Positions 1-11,240 of a stretch of DNA of 64,000 nucleotides are shown here, piece after piece (within the stretch, counting starts at the first letter, position 1; each line of letters opens with the position of its first letter). Both the position numbers and the translations under genes were made by a program. A model generated the notes under the pieces. The model did not search any database and was not told where the DNA came from. It was given only the letters and a program-made list of their open reading frames with translations. This DNA is from Elephas maximus indicus (taxonomy: Eukaryota; Chordata; Mammalia; Proboscidea; Elephantidae): NCBI RefSeq assembly GCF_024166365.1, contig NC_064820.1:143488001-143552000 (forward strand), in the 5' to 3' direction.

Positions 1-810
1 CTCAGCAAATGTGTAATAGAAGGCAGTTTTCCTAAACTGTTGAGAAAACTGAATCTGCAGTTTGAAAAAAGGGCAAATTGTTTTACGGGAAGAACTGATA
101 CAGAATCCTGATATCAGGACAAATTCTGGTAAAATTATTAAACTCCAAGGATGAAGAAAGAATTCTTCAGGGATCCAGGTTAAGAAAAAAAGCAAAAAGC
201 AAGTCATTTAAAAGAGAAAAAAAAATCATCAAGACTCAGATTTCTCTACAACAGTGTTTATAAATTTTAGAGAAAAATATAGGATGTCTAGCCAAGATGT
301 TATCCAATTATTAAGGCAACAGTCACATTTTCTCAAACATGATTGCATTTATAGTTTCCATAAGTTTTTCTTGGAAAACAGTTTAAGACAAGTCAATCAA
401 GAGATTAATAAAAATAAAGAACTCAGGAATGGAGATGCTATGGCAGCTGGTTAGCGTTAAATCCATATAAAACTAAGATTTATTAAAAACAGAAATTATG
501 TTTATGAAATTCAACATAAACGTCATAATGTTTGATAATGTAAAATTAATATATAACTAAGGAATCTAATAAAAGATGGACAGAATAGGTAGGATAAAGT
601 TTTAAGAGTACTAATTCCTTCATCTTCCATGGCAGGAAATCAATCAATACTATCTTTAAAAGAAATACATCACTTAAAATACAAATTGTCTATAATCTCT
701 TAAAGTGCATCATAACCTTTTTTAATCAAGGGTAACAAACTGGAGAACTGTGGTGTGAATATGGCTCATGGACCGTGGAAGTATTGTGCTTGTTCATTTT
801 GTTTGGTCTA
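1..810. other. No recognisable gene or repeat
   Basis: AT-rich sequence. Short open frames show no known motif or codon bias. I see no repeat family here. Confidence 0.5.
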
Positions 811-940
811 AAACCTGTTGCTGTCAAGTCAATTCCAATTCATAACAACCCTATAGGACAGAGTGGAACTGCCCCATAGAGTTTCCAAGGAGTGGCTGGT
901 GAATTCAAACTGTTGACTTTTTGGTTAGTAGCCAATTTGG
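811..940 (-). mobile_element. AfroSINE, truncated
   Basis: Read on the minus strand it has the SINE body and the RTE-like tail (..GAATTGACTTGACAGCAA..). The tRNA-like head (A and B boxes) is lost after about 940. It is moderately diverged. Confidence 0.85.
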
Positions 941-2055
941 TCTACTCGATGATTAAACAGACAGGTGTTATTCTGAGAAGAGTGCTAGCAATAACAGAGA
1001 GGGTTTATTCTGAGAACAGTACAAGCAACTTATCTGTAGTCTTATACTCAACTTGCTTCATGGATCATATTATGTTACTGGCTACTGAAGACACTTGAGT
1101 TTATGACTTCTGCCTTAGAGGAATATTTCAGGAATTAACAAACATCTCTTTGTAAAAAAATAAAATAAAATAATAATAAAAGTAGTCAGCAGTTTCTTCC
1201 GTTTCTTTTCTTTCTCTTATCCACTTTTGTAAAATCATTTCTATATACCTAAGTATCACATATATACAGATCCATATCTAGATATAGAGAAATTAGTGGA
1301 ATTAGATTTGGCTCACATTCACAATATTATTTCTGGTTGGTAAGATTTTCTGTAATTATTTATCTTCTACTTTGTTGTTTCCTGTATTGCTTGAATTTCC
1401 GATAATAAGAATGTAGCATTTTAATAAAAACAGTTAAGACATTATTCAAAACATAGAGAAAACAAAGTGAATTAGGCTGTGTCTAGGTTTCTTCATCTTA
1501 GGTGTTAAAATAAGTTACATACCAGTAAAAATACTTTGGGTGACCTAGACATTGACATCATTCTCACGGTAATTTATAAATAATATTAATTCATGAATCA
1601 GTATCATAAAGTCTTTAACTTAAGGCTATTTTGTGTTAAAGGAAAGATAGGACCAAGGTAAACTATTCATAATACTGCAGTTGAAAAGAATGCAATCTCT
1701 TCAAAATAATGGCCTTTTATTTACACAGTATTTTAAAAGATTTTCTCTATACTGTTTGTTTTAGATTAGTAAATTGACCACATGGGCATAGTTCCTTTTT
1801 TTCAGGATCAGAGTCAGCACAGCATTGGTCAGATAAAGTGGTGCTTCAAACAAGCCTGATGCCGCAGAGTTCTATTTTGCCTTTTTAGAGCCACAGGATT
1901 TGTTTGACTCCTTTACCCAGTCCGGCTAGTCTCCTCGTTGTTTCCGTAACATGCCCTGCTCATTCTCAGTCCTGTGTCTACAGTCTTGTAGTTTCTCCTC
2001 TGTGATACACCCTTCCGAGGGTTTTCATATGCAATGGCTCTCCAGAAGGTATTGT
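941..2055. other. Unique AT-rich sequence
   Basis: There is an A-rich run near 1155-1182. No gene or clear repeat is recognised. Positions 1795-2050 are more GC-rich, but I could not identify a family. Confidence 0.45.
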
Positions 2056-2546
2056 TGTCATGGATTGAATTGTGTGCCCCCAAAAATATGTGTCAACTTG
2101 GTTAGGCCATGATTCCCAGTGTTGTATATTTGTCCTCTATTTTGTGATTGCAATTTTATGTTGAGAGGATTAGGGTGGGATTGTGATATCACCCTCACTC
2201 AGGTCACCTCCCTGATCCAAGGCAAAGGGAGTTTCCATGGGATGTGGCCTGCACCACCTTTCCTCTCTCAAAAGATAAAAAGAAAAAGAGTGGGGGACCT
2301 CATACCACCAAGAAAGCAGCACCAGGAGCAGAGTGCATCCTTTGGACTCGGAGTCCCTGCACCTGAGAAGCTCCTCGACCAGGGGAAGCCTTCCTCCAGA
2401 GCCAACAGAGAAAGAAAGCCTTCCCCTGGAGTCAATGCCCTGAATTTGGCCTTTTAACCTTCTAGATTGTGAGAAAATAAATTTCTCTTTGTTAAAGCCA
2501 TCCACTTGTGGTATTTCTGTTATGGCAGCACTGGATTACTAAAACA
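2056..2546 (+). mobile_element. Solo MaLR-type LTR
   Basis: It begins TGTCATGGATTGAATTGTG and ends ACTAAAACA, after an AATAAA signal (about 2476) and the block AGCCATCCACTTGTGGTAT typical of MLT1/MST-like LTR 3' ends. The flanks ATTGT (2051-2055) and ATCGT (2547-2551) look like a 5-bp target duplication with one change. Confidence 0.8.
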
Positions 2547-2559
2547 ATCGTGTAGAAGT

Positions 2560-2695
2560 GTTTTGGTTGCTACAGCATTCTGGGAACACTACTGGGGTAT
2601 AAGTAAGGGGGAATGCACAGGACAGTCTTACACAGAGCTGAACTGTCCACCTAAAGTGCCAATAGCATCTGTGTGGAGAAACACCTGTGCCAAGC
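2560..2695 (+). mobile_element. hAT-Charlie-type non-autonomous DNA transposon fragment
   Basis: Blocks such as GAATGCACAGGACAG, followed by GTGCCAATAGC and GAGAAACAC, resemble the 3' half of old mammalian hAT elements of the MER20/MER58 kind. The identification is by eye. Confidence 0.45.
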
Positions 2696-4229
2696 CTTCG
2701 AGATCTGACTCAGTCCCCTTTTTCTACTATCCAAATCACCTAATGGTTCTCTTCTCTAGACTTTCAGAGGATTTATAATATGAAGAAATCATTTTTACTA
2801 GCTAATCATATATGGTTGGTTTCATCATTAGCCAGCTGTTTTAAAGACAAACCCATCCTCTATTTCCTTGGGGACCACATAATGTGTAGTATTGTACTAG
2901 CACCCATAGATAATCAAAATAACCCATATGCTTTTACAAATAAGATTTAACGTCTCAGCTGGAAAGTTAATTTAGCTAGGTGGTATGTCTGAGGTCATAT
3001 AAATCTGTGAATTCTAAGCTCTAAAAGGGATAGTGCATGTCCATAAAGAAATAGCTCATTTAAAAAAAAAAAATTGGTTTACTCCATTGTTAAATAAGTA
3101 AGCTTTATTGGAACTTTGAAAAATAACTGAACCTGAAGGAGTCTCTTCTAATATAAAAAGTATTATACTTTCACAGTAGTTGTTTTTCTAGAACTCAGAA
3201 GACCTCACACAACCTTCATGCTGCAGTGAGAGTAATAGTCAAATACTTTGTTCCAAATGTGGCTATAAAACAGTCTTTGGATCCCCTCATGACTGTTCCC
3301 CTATTTTTGTTAATTGTAAGACAGATTTTGTTCAAGGTCAAACACAGCAAACAGGAAATTGTGTAGCATTTGATCCTAGGTGTAACTTCAGTTTAAAAAT
3401 CTATTAATACTTTGCAGCATTTTAAATAGTGAATACTGTTATCAGGATGATATTTCCAAAACTTAGAATTATCACCTCTCTAGTTTTCTTGTAACAGCAC
3501 AAGTGGACTATGGGAACCATTGTGGCTGCTGTTCCGCACACCTCTATCCCCTTTTCTGGAAGGAAGGATGTCTTCCCTCAGTGGCTGGGAAGGTTGTGGC
3601 TGATAGCTCTCAGCTGTCAATCCTCTTCAGTAATTACCTCACCAGAAGAGCTTCACCATCAAGTCCCTTCTCAGAGTAGTCTCTATGCAATGACTAGTTA
3701 CGTTTAACATAGAAGGCTGCATACTCCGCTGAGAGGATGAAGGAGGAGGTGAGTTGAAGAGGGTAAGGTTTAGATAGCTGCTGTGGAGAATGACTGCGGA
3801 GTTGAGCAGACTGAGGGAGGACTAGCCAGGCAACCCTGACAGCCCAGCTGATGGTGAAGTTCAAGACTGAATATGATAATAGGTACTAGTCTGCATGACT
3901 GGGTACCTTCCCCACAGATACGGTGAAAAAGAGACAGAGTAGAAGCCAGGCATTTTATCTGAGATCTGCCTTTGAGATATTGTCTAAACTTTATTCTGTT
4001 GCTTAAAGTTTCTTTTGTGTTAATTATAATTGAAACCAAAAACAAGTACCAAAATAACAATATATTTACCAGATAGAAAGACTGTTATAAATTTTAAAGA
4101 TTAAGTTAAAAAATTAAAACAAACTTCCGTGAAAATTATCTTCTCTTCCAAAGAGGAGAAAAAGTCTCGTTGAAAACACTCCCAAATAATCTTAAGAAAA
4201 AAATCCCAAATCTGATTGCAACTAATGTC
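2696..4229. other. No recognisable gene or repeat
   Basis: Mixed AT-rich sequence. Short open frames at 3510-3707 and 3770-4060 show no family motif, Kozak context or splice structure. Confidence 0.45.
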
Positions 4230-4309
4230 ACATAATATGTGCATAAATTTTTGTATGAAAAATTAACTTGAGCTGTAAACTTTCATCTAAAGCACAATTT
4301 AAAAAAAAA
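4230..4309 (+). mobile_element. Extreme 3' end of an L1 (5'-truncated)
   Basis: It matches the L1 3' ends elsewhere in the window (near 54960-55018): CTGTAAACTTTCATCTAAAG followed by CACAATTT and an A run. Confidence 0.8.
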
Positions 4310-4338
4310 GGAACTGACTTGATGGCACCTAACAACAC
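4310..4338 (+). mobile_element. 29-bp RTE LINE 3' tail
   Basis: GGAACTGACTTGATGGCACC followed by TAACAACA matches the RTE 3' terminus at 39918-39945. It directly abuts the L1 poly(A). Confidence 0.6.
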
Positions 4339-5093
4339 GTAATATATAACCACACACATGTGTTTTGGTTGTTGTTGTAGCTGCAAAATTATATAAAACT
4401 TAGCATTTACCCAAAAAGTAAAAGCAAAAAACACTAACTGGTGCTGGTGACTTTAACTTGGCGTAGGGTTGTTTATTTAACATACATTTGAAAAGTCTTA
4501 AAATCTGCGTATCTTTTGAACAGTATGTTTGATACTAAGGGAAAAGTCAGAAATGTATAAAACATCTATTGCAACTTTCTCTTTTAATAACAAGAAAAAT
4601 TAGTGACATATATTCAATGAGAGAAGTTTGGTTAGTTGTAAAATAATAACATAGATTACTGTGCAGCCACTAGAAATTATACAGAAGAATTTCAGTGAGA
4701 TGCACCAATAGGCACAATTTATTATTAAGTAACTATTAAAGGAACAAGGTAGGTAGAAAACTATATAATCCAAATGTGTTAGATATATATTTCAGCACAT
4801 CTTTAAAAAGAGATGGGAACCATACATGCAAAAATGTCAAGAATCTTAACCCCAGATAATTGGACATTTTAGAATACCTTGAGTTTGTCACGTTCTCTCT
4901 AATCAAGTTCTTCAAATGTTCTGTCTTCTTGACGTGGCAACATGCAACTCTCACCACTCTTTTTCTTACAGAATTCACACTCATCCTGCAGATGTCCGCT
5001 TAACATCTCGCTATCAGCCCACATAGCCTCCACCTCGTTAGGTGGTCCTGCTCTATGCTACCATCCCCTGTACTTTGCACGTCGCACTACTTA
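4339..5093. other. No recognisable gene or repeat
   Basis: AT-rich unique sequence. Nothing supported. Confidence 0.45.
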
Positions 5094-5253
5094 ACGAAAC
5101 CCATTGCCATCGAGTGGATTCCGACTCATAGCGACCCGATAGGGCAGAGTAGAATTGCCCCAGAGGGTTTACCAAGGAGCACCCGGCAGATTCGAACTGC
5201 CGGCCTTTTGGTTAGCAGTTGTAGCGCTTAACCGCTACGCCACGAGGGTTTCA
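5094..5253 (-). mobile_element. AfroSINE, near full length
   Basis: Complete body with a tRNA-like head (B box near GTTCGAATC on the minus strand; A box region TAGCGGTTAAGCGC) and the RTE-like tail CGGAATCCACTCGATGGC. Low divergence. Confidence 0.92.
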
Positions 5254-6639
5254 AACTGCTTACGACACCTTACTTCAATTTCTAGTTCACTTATCCCAGA
5301 GGTTTAAGTGTCTTGAAGACTTCCACTATGTGTCTTGCTTAAATCTGTGGTACCCACATTTAACACACTGTGGTGGAGCATGATTCGTACTCAAAAACAC
5401 ATTTATGGAAAAATTAAATAAATTGTTTTATTCCCTTCTCAAAAAAAAAAAAAAATCCCAAATCTATTTCAGTTGTTTTGGTTTTGTGTAAAGCTTAAAG
5501 TACATACAAATGGCCAGCAGAGGGAGCCCAAACCATGCGCTTACCTTTTGCCATGTTTGTTTTAATTTTTATACACGGAGAGATTTTAGAAAAGTGGATT
5601 ATAAAAAAAACTACAAAATCCAAATGACCCTCATCTTCCAAAAATATATGAAAAATTGTAGAAATGATATAGTTTAGTGCTACTTTACTGCCAGATGCTG
5701 TTTGTAAAAAAATTTTTATAGAATGTAACGGGATTCTGAATCTGAAGCAGTTTAAAAAGAAAAAAAAGAATTCCTCTCCACCGCCTTCTCCCGCACCCTC
5801 CTAAACCCCCTCCCCCTCACTGGACTGTTTAAAGTAACTCTTCTAAAAGTTAGCTGCTAATTTCTATTCCATTTCAGTTGAAAAATTCTACGAGTTGTAT
5901 CAAAACTTTTTTAGTTCCTTCTTCAGGGAACAATCTGGTTACAGGTGTGTAGAAAAGAAAACATAAGGGCCTGTGGCTTATCCCTCCTAAATCAAAGCTT
6001 GATGTATTATAGGGAAGAAGGAACTCATTTCTCTCGGAAATTCATTGAAAAGAAATTTTCCACAACTAAATATAAATGACTGTTTTGTGGATGATGCCTG
6101 CATTAATTACAGTGTTTCATTTATAAGCAAGAGAATCCAACTCTAAGGATACTGGTTTGTTCAGAGAAATGCTAGTGAAGTGAGTAACAGCCTCGGCAAG
6201 GGCAGAAATGACTGCAGGTTGAAGGATGTCCACAGTAGGAACTCCTGGACTTTTTTGTTAGTATGCAGTCATCAGGATGACTTAGCTTCGACCACGTTGC
6301 TCAGGATTCAAGCTTCGATTCCCTAGAAGAGAGAGCTGAGTGGCCAGTTGGGAACCAAGTGACTCCTAGATTAGAGGACAAATGAATCATGACAAACAAA
6401 TGTCAAATGTCCTGGACTGGAAAAGGAATAAAACTTCTATAAGGCTATTTTGGGACAAGTGAAAAAATTCAAATATGAATTTGTATATTAAATGATATTA
6501 TTGAATCAATATTAAACTTCCTGGGTGTGATGACAATATTGTGGTCATGTAGATGAATATACTTGTTCTTAGGTGGAAGAACTTGAGAGTAAATTGTCAT
6601 GATGCCTCCGGTTTCCTTTCTTTTTTACTTTATTCTTTT
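5254..6639. other. No gene; unique sequence with a CTCF-like site near 5513
   Basis: It contains an A run at 5441-5455 and a C-rich tract near 5770-5820. I see no coding or repeat family signal. Confidence 0.45.
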
Positions 6640-6826
6640 ATACTAAAATTTTAATAAACTTTATTGAAATATTTTTCATGCAATAAAAATGTATTCATTT
6701 TAAGTGAATGGTTGGATGAGTGTTGAAAATGTATACACACATGTAACTACCATTATAATCAAGATTGAAAAACAGTCCCATCACCTCAAAAAAGCTCCCC
6801 TGTGCCCCTTTGCACAGTCTCCGGTA
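6640..6826 (-). mobile_element. Ancient L1M 3' end
   Basis: The order TTTATTGAAATAT, ATTCATTTTAAGTG, ATGTAACTACCATTATAATC, CCATCACCTC is the reverse complement of the well-known 3' terminal block of old mammalian L1s. Confidence 0.6.
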
Positions 6827-6827
6827 T

Positions 6828-7161
6828 TAGTTTTCTATTGCTTCCAAACAAATGACCACAAACTTAGCAGCTTGGAACAACACAAATGTATGATCACAGT
6901 TCTTTTGTCCAAGCCTAGTGTGGCTCAGCTGACTCTCTGCTCCCAAAATCAAGGTGTTGATGTTGCTGCATTGCCTTCAGGAGGCCCTGGGAACACATCT
7001 GCTTCCAAGCTCATTCAGAATGTCTACAGAACTCAGTTCCTTGCAGTTGTAGGACTGAGGTCTTCATTTTCTCGCTGACCATTCCCAGGGGATTTTCTTA
7101 GCTTCTAGAAGCTGCCTAAATTCCTTGGCTCATGGCCACCTCTATTGTCAAAGCCAGCACT
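6828..7161 (-). mobile_element. MLT1-type MaLR LTR, interrupted by an RTE insertion
   Basis: TTAGTTTTCTATTGCTTCCA, then ACCACAAACTTAGCAGCTT, and later TTCCTTGGCTCATGGCC, are hallmarks of an antisense MLT1 LTR. The RTE at 7173 interrupts it; a short remainder may continue after 8219. Confidence 0.75.
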
Positions 7162-7172
7162 CTGCCTTCCTT

Positions 7173-8208
7173 GTTGTTGTTGTTAGGTGCCCTTGAGTTC
7201 GTTCCAACTCATAGCAACCCTATGCGCAACAGAATGAAACACTGCCCAGTCCTGAGCCATCCTTACAATTGCTATCCTTGAGCTCATTGTTGCAAGCCAC
7301 TGTGTCAATTCACCTCGTTGAGGGCTTTCCTCTTTTCTGCTGACCCTGTACTTTGCCAAGCATGATGTCCTTCTCCAAGGACCGATCCCTCCTGACAACA
7401 TGTCCAAAGTATGCAAGATGCAGTCTTGCCATCCTTGCTTCTAAGGAGCATTCTGGCTGTACTTCTTCTAAGACAAATTTGTTCGTTCTTTTGGCAGTCC
7501 ATGGCATATTCAATATTCTTCGCCAATACCACAATTCAAAGGCATCAATTCTTCTTCAGTCTTCCTTATTCATTGTCCAGCTTTCACATGCATATGTTGC
7601 GATTGAAAATACCATGGCTTGGGTCAAGTGTACCTTAGTCTTCAAGGTGACATCTTTGCTCTTCAACACTTTAAAGAGGTCCTTTGCAGCCAATTTACCC
7701 AATGCGATGTGTCTTTTCATTTCTTGACTGCTGCTTCTATGGCTGTTGATTGTGGATCCAAGCAAAATGAAATCCTTGACAACTTCAATCTTTTATCCAT
7801 TTATCATGATGTTGCTCATTGGTCCAGTTGTGAGGATTTTTGTTTTCTTTTTGTTGAGTTGCAATCCATACTGAAGGCTGTGGTCTTTGATCTTCATTAG
7901 CAAGTGCTTCAAGTCCTCTTCACTTTCAGCAAGCAAGGTTGTGTCATCTGCATAACGCAGGTTGTTAATGAGTCATCCTCCAATCCGGATGCCCCATTCT
8001 TCTTCATATAGTCCAGCTTCTTGGATTATTTGCTCAGCATACAGATTGAATAGGTATGGTGAAAGAATACAATCCTACCGCACACCTTTCCTGACTTTAA
8101 ACCAATCAGTAACACCTTGTTCTGTCTGAACAACTGTCTCTTGATCTATGTAAAGGTTCCTCATGAGCACAATTAAGTGTTCTGGAATTCCCATTAGCCA
8201 GTGAAAAC
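7173..8208 (-). mobile_element. 5'-truncated RTE/BovB-class LINE
   Basis: The 3' terminus (TTG-repeat tail and GGTGCC..GAGTT..) is at the left and the truncated 5' end at the right. The encoded frame, antisense and broken, covers the last part of the reverse transcriptase ORF (e.g. GSTINSHRSSSQEMKRHIA at about 7700-7760). It is flanked by an 11-bp duplication CTGCCTTCCTT (7162-7172 and 8209-8219), which proves a single insertion into the MLT1 LTR. Confidence 0.92.
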
Positions 8209-8245
8209 CTGCCTTCCTTAGTTTGCTATTTATTTGGCTCAAATC

Positions 8246-9119
8246 CCCCCATCCAATAAGTATATAGATAGAAAAAGAGATAAACTGAATTGCCCAAAAG
8301 TTAAAAACTGGTGAATCTGGAAGATAGACAGGGACCTACTGTACGGTCCTTTCAAATTTCCAGTTTAAATTTTTCAAAATAAAAATTGAGGGAAATAGTT
8401 TCTAATTTAAAAAATGATAAGAGTATATTTTGTCAACTTTGTCAATATCTGTAATGGATCCAGGATATTGTATTGGGTCAGGGGGAGATACAGAAGGATT
8501 ATCTCAGATACTATATGGATATTCTTTAATAAATTAGACTCAAAGTTATTATACAAATTGATGTGATATGGCCTTCCAGTTGGAAATCTTTGCATAAATG
8601 AGCACGGGGCGTCTTGTCTAAATCCCTCATATGTTACCAGCTTATACTTAAACGGCCGTCTGTGAAACAGCTTTCTTTACAATTTCTATACATATTCATG
8701 AAGATTCACCATCAGCATTGAAAGATGGCCAAACAGAAAGAGAAAAATCCTATTACACTGACAAGACAATTTCCCTGGTTAATGTAATCAGATAGCACAG
8801 CTGCCTTCCTTGTTAATCTGAATTTAGTTCAAATAACTAAAAAGCTTTATTCACATTGTGATGAAAATTAGACATTTGCAAAATGTTTCTGAAAATTCAC
8901 ATAAATTTGTTTTTGCAATAATCATTTAGTGCAGGAGGCTTTTTAAAATGCATTGAATTGGCATTAGATCAAGATGAAATAATCTGATTTCTAAAAAAGC
9001 ACTTTATCAAGTGTTTTTACTAGGCTTCTATAAATTTATATAAGATGTTTGCTTAATAATTATACAATTTTTTACTTTATTTTTTGCTTTTCTTGGAGAA
9101 GTTAACAACATAATTTGCC
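8246..9119. other. Unique AT-rich sequence, possible conserved non-coding element at 8640-9020
   Basis: No repeat family was recognised. The segment 8640-9020 has TAAT-rich and octamer-like motifs (ATTTGCAAAATG at about 8874) and a CAGCTG E-box (about 8799). Conservation is only a guess. Confidence 0.3.
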
Positions 9120-9123
9120 ACAA

Positions 9124-9332
9124 CCACACTGCCAGTTGCCGTTGAGTCGATTCCGACTCATGGCAACCCCATACTTGTCAGATTCAAACTATGCTCCACA
9201 GCGTTTTCCATGGATGATTTTTCAGAAGTAGATCACCTGGTGTTTCTTCCTAGGTGGATTCAAATCAACGGAACCTCCGGCCTTTCAATTAGCCGTCAAG
9301 TAGGTTAACCATTTGCCATCCAGGGACTCTGT
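9124..9332 (-). mobile_element. AfroSINE, long variant subfamily
   Basis: The tail GTTGAGTCGATTCCGACTCA is shared with AfroSINEs. The middle differs (TTTTCCATGG..TTCAGAAGTAGATC..CTAGGTGGATTC), defining a second subfamily also seen at 20345, 23742 and 24838. Confidence 0.88.
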
Positions 9333-9465
9333 AACTTGCCAACACATTTTTTAAACTAGATGATTTCATCTAATGTTTAAGACTAAATGAAACAGGGCAG
9401 AAGGGAATGGTAGTTTAATATTAATTTGCCTGAGATTGTTTCACAGCATGAAAATAGGACACTAG

Positions 9466-9646
9466 TGTTGTTTCTCAAACTTAGCTAATCATGAAACTTA
9501 CCTGGGGTGATTGTTTAAAAATGAAAATTCCCAGGCCTCATCCCTAGTGGTTCCGAGCTCTGAGCTTTGGGATGGGGATTAGGAATGTGTTTTATCAGAT
9601 GCACTTGAATTAGTTTTATGATTAGGCAAATTTGGGAAATACTCAG
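9466..9646 (+). mobile_element. MER5-like hAT MITE
   Basis: TTCTCAAACTTAGC, TTACCTGGGGTGATTG, CCCAGGCCTCATCCC and GGGATGGGGATTAGGAAT in this order are typical of MER5-type elements. It ends at AAATTTGGGAAATACTC. Confidence 0.6.
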
Positions 9647-9825
9647 TAGAATGGAAAGAACACTGACCTAAGGTTAAGATCCAAAACACAGGGTACTAGC
9701 TCTTCTCTATGTCCTTAACTCAGTCATTTTATCTCACTGCGTCTAAGTTGCCTTAGTTGTAAAAACAAAAAAACAACAAAGAAAAACAAAAACAACTTGC
9801 TTAGAGCAACAGAAGAAGAGGAGCC

Positions 9826-10690
9826 AGGAACAGGATGAGGAAATGGAACGTGTGGCTAATTGCCTACATGAACAACTGCCTCCTTCGCCAGGAGACCTGG
9901 ATGGTGAGACCACAACTGGATGGTGATCAGCTACCATTACTGAACGTTTGGATCAAAGATTCTACAGAAGAATCCTGCTCAAAAGGTGGAAATGCAGAAA
10001 ATTCAGCCATAGAGGCTGAATGAACAGCTGAAACTATTGGCCTAAAATAATCTTTAAAGCTTAACCAAAAATAGCCCTTGAAGTCTTCTTAAAACCAAAT
10101 GATAGTTTAGCTTAACTAGTAAAGAATATCTGCCTTAAGCATTGTGCTCTTTTAAAATCTAACTATATGGCCATGAGACCAGAAGAACTGGATGGTGCCC
10201 CACTACCATTACTGAACATTTTGATCAAAGACTCTACAGAAGAATCCTGATCAAAAGGGGGAAAACATAGAACAAAATTTCATATTCTCATAGAATCCAG
10301 AATTTCTGAAGCCATGGAGGCTAGATGAACCCACTTAAACTAAAAATACCCCTTGAAGTCTTCTTAAAACCAAATAATAGTTTAGTTTAATTAGTAAAGA
10401 ATGTCTGCCTTGAGCATCATGCTCTTTTAAGATTTATCTATATAGGAGCAAATGACAACATAAACTCAAAAGCTTGGATAAGAGCCTTATGCAGCAGTGA
10501 GTTTATGTTAATGGGGGAGAAACAACTTGGGAAAGAGGGTGAGAATGGTTTCACAACTTGAAGAATGGCACCACTTGAAAATGTAATTAATGTCACTAAA
10601 ATGTACATGTAGAAATTGTTGAATTGGTATATGTTCTGCTGTGTATATTCTCAACAACAAAAATAAATTATAAAAAAATATATTAAGAAA
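9826..10690 (+). mobile_element. LINE (probably L1) 3'UTR with an internal tandem repeat
   Basis: Two about 275-bp units repeat: ACCATTACTGAAC at 9934 and 10205, CCTTGAAGTCTTCTTAAAAC at 10076 and 10351. The element ends in an A-rich tail near 10690 after TTCTGCTGTGTATATTCTC. There is no coding part, so it is 5'-truncated. It differs from the L1 3'UTR at 45-60 kb, so it is another subfamily. Confidence 0.65.
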
Positions 10691-10727
10691 AAAACTTTGG
10701 TTTTGGTCCATAAACGCCAAGAAGACA

Positions 10728-10760
10728 GGAACCAGGTAGATTTTGCTCACTGCTGTATCA
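10728..10760 (+). mobile_element. L2 LINE fragment, left part (interrupted)
   Basis: TTTTGCTCACTGCTGTATCA matches the common L2 3' end. It continues after the RTE-tailed element at about 11135-11240 (GGTGCCTGGCACAGAGCAG). Confidence 0.55.
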
Positions 10761-11132
10761 TCCTATCTGTCAGTTTGTCATGCTGTGGTGGCTTTCATAT
10801 TCGTATAAGACCGGAAGCTATGCCACCTGTATTTCAAATACCAGGAGGGTTACCCATGGGTGGACAGTTTTCAGAGGAACTTCCATACTAATACAGACTA
10901 GAAAGAAAGGCTTGGCAACCCACTTCTGAAAATTAGCCAATGAAAACCCTATGGATCACAACAGAATATTGTCCTATATAGTGCTGGAAGATGAGCCCCA
11001 TAGGTTGGAAGACTGCAATAATGGACTTGAGCACACCAAAGATTGTGAAGATGGTGCAGGGCTGGGCAAAGTTTCCTTCTGTTCCACGTGGGGTTGCCAT
11101 TAGCTGGAGCCATCTCCACGGCGACTAACAAA
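10761..11132 (+). mobile_element. RTE-related non-autonomous element (head missing)
   Basis: The body (GTCAGTTTGTCATGCTGTGG, AATGAAAACCCTATGGATCA, AGTGCTGGAAGATGAGCCCC) joins directly to an RTE 3' end (GATGGTGCAGGGCTGGGC .. GGGGTTGCCATTAGC). The RTE ORF is absent. The copy at 21731-22046 shares body and tail and also has a tRNA(Gly)-like head. It is inserted in an L2 fragment. Confidence 0.7.
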
Positions 11133-11134
11133 CT

Positions 11135-11240
11135 TACCGTCCTCCACACTTGGTGCCTGGCACAGAGCAGCCTTTCGGTTAATATTAACTCGCGACTTAG
11201 ATGAGCGACAAGGTTTCTTCCAGATTCAAAATTATGTGAT
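11135..11240 (+). mobile_element. L2 LINE fragment, right part
   Basis: ACTTGGTGCCTGGCACAGAG is the L2 3'-end signature. It completes the fragment split by the preceding element. Confidence 0.45.

Noticed and set aside
7183..7900. Several overlapping plus-strand frames as genes
   Set aside because: They are antisense or shifted readings of the RTE reverse transcriptase.
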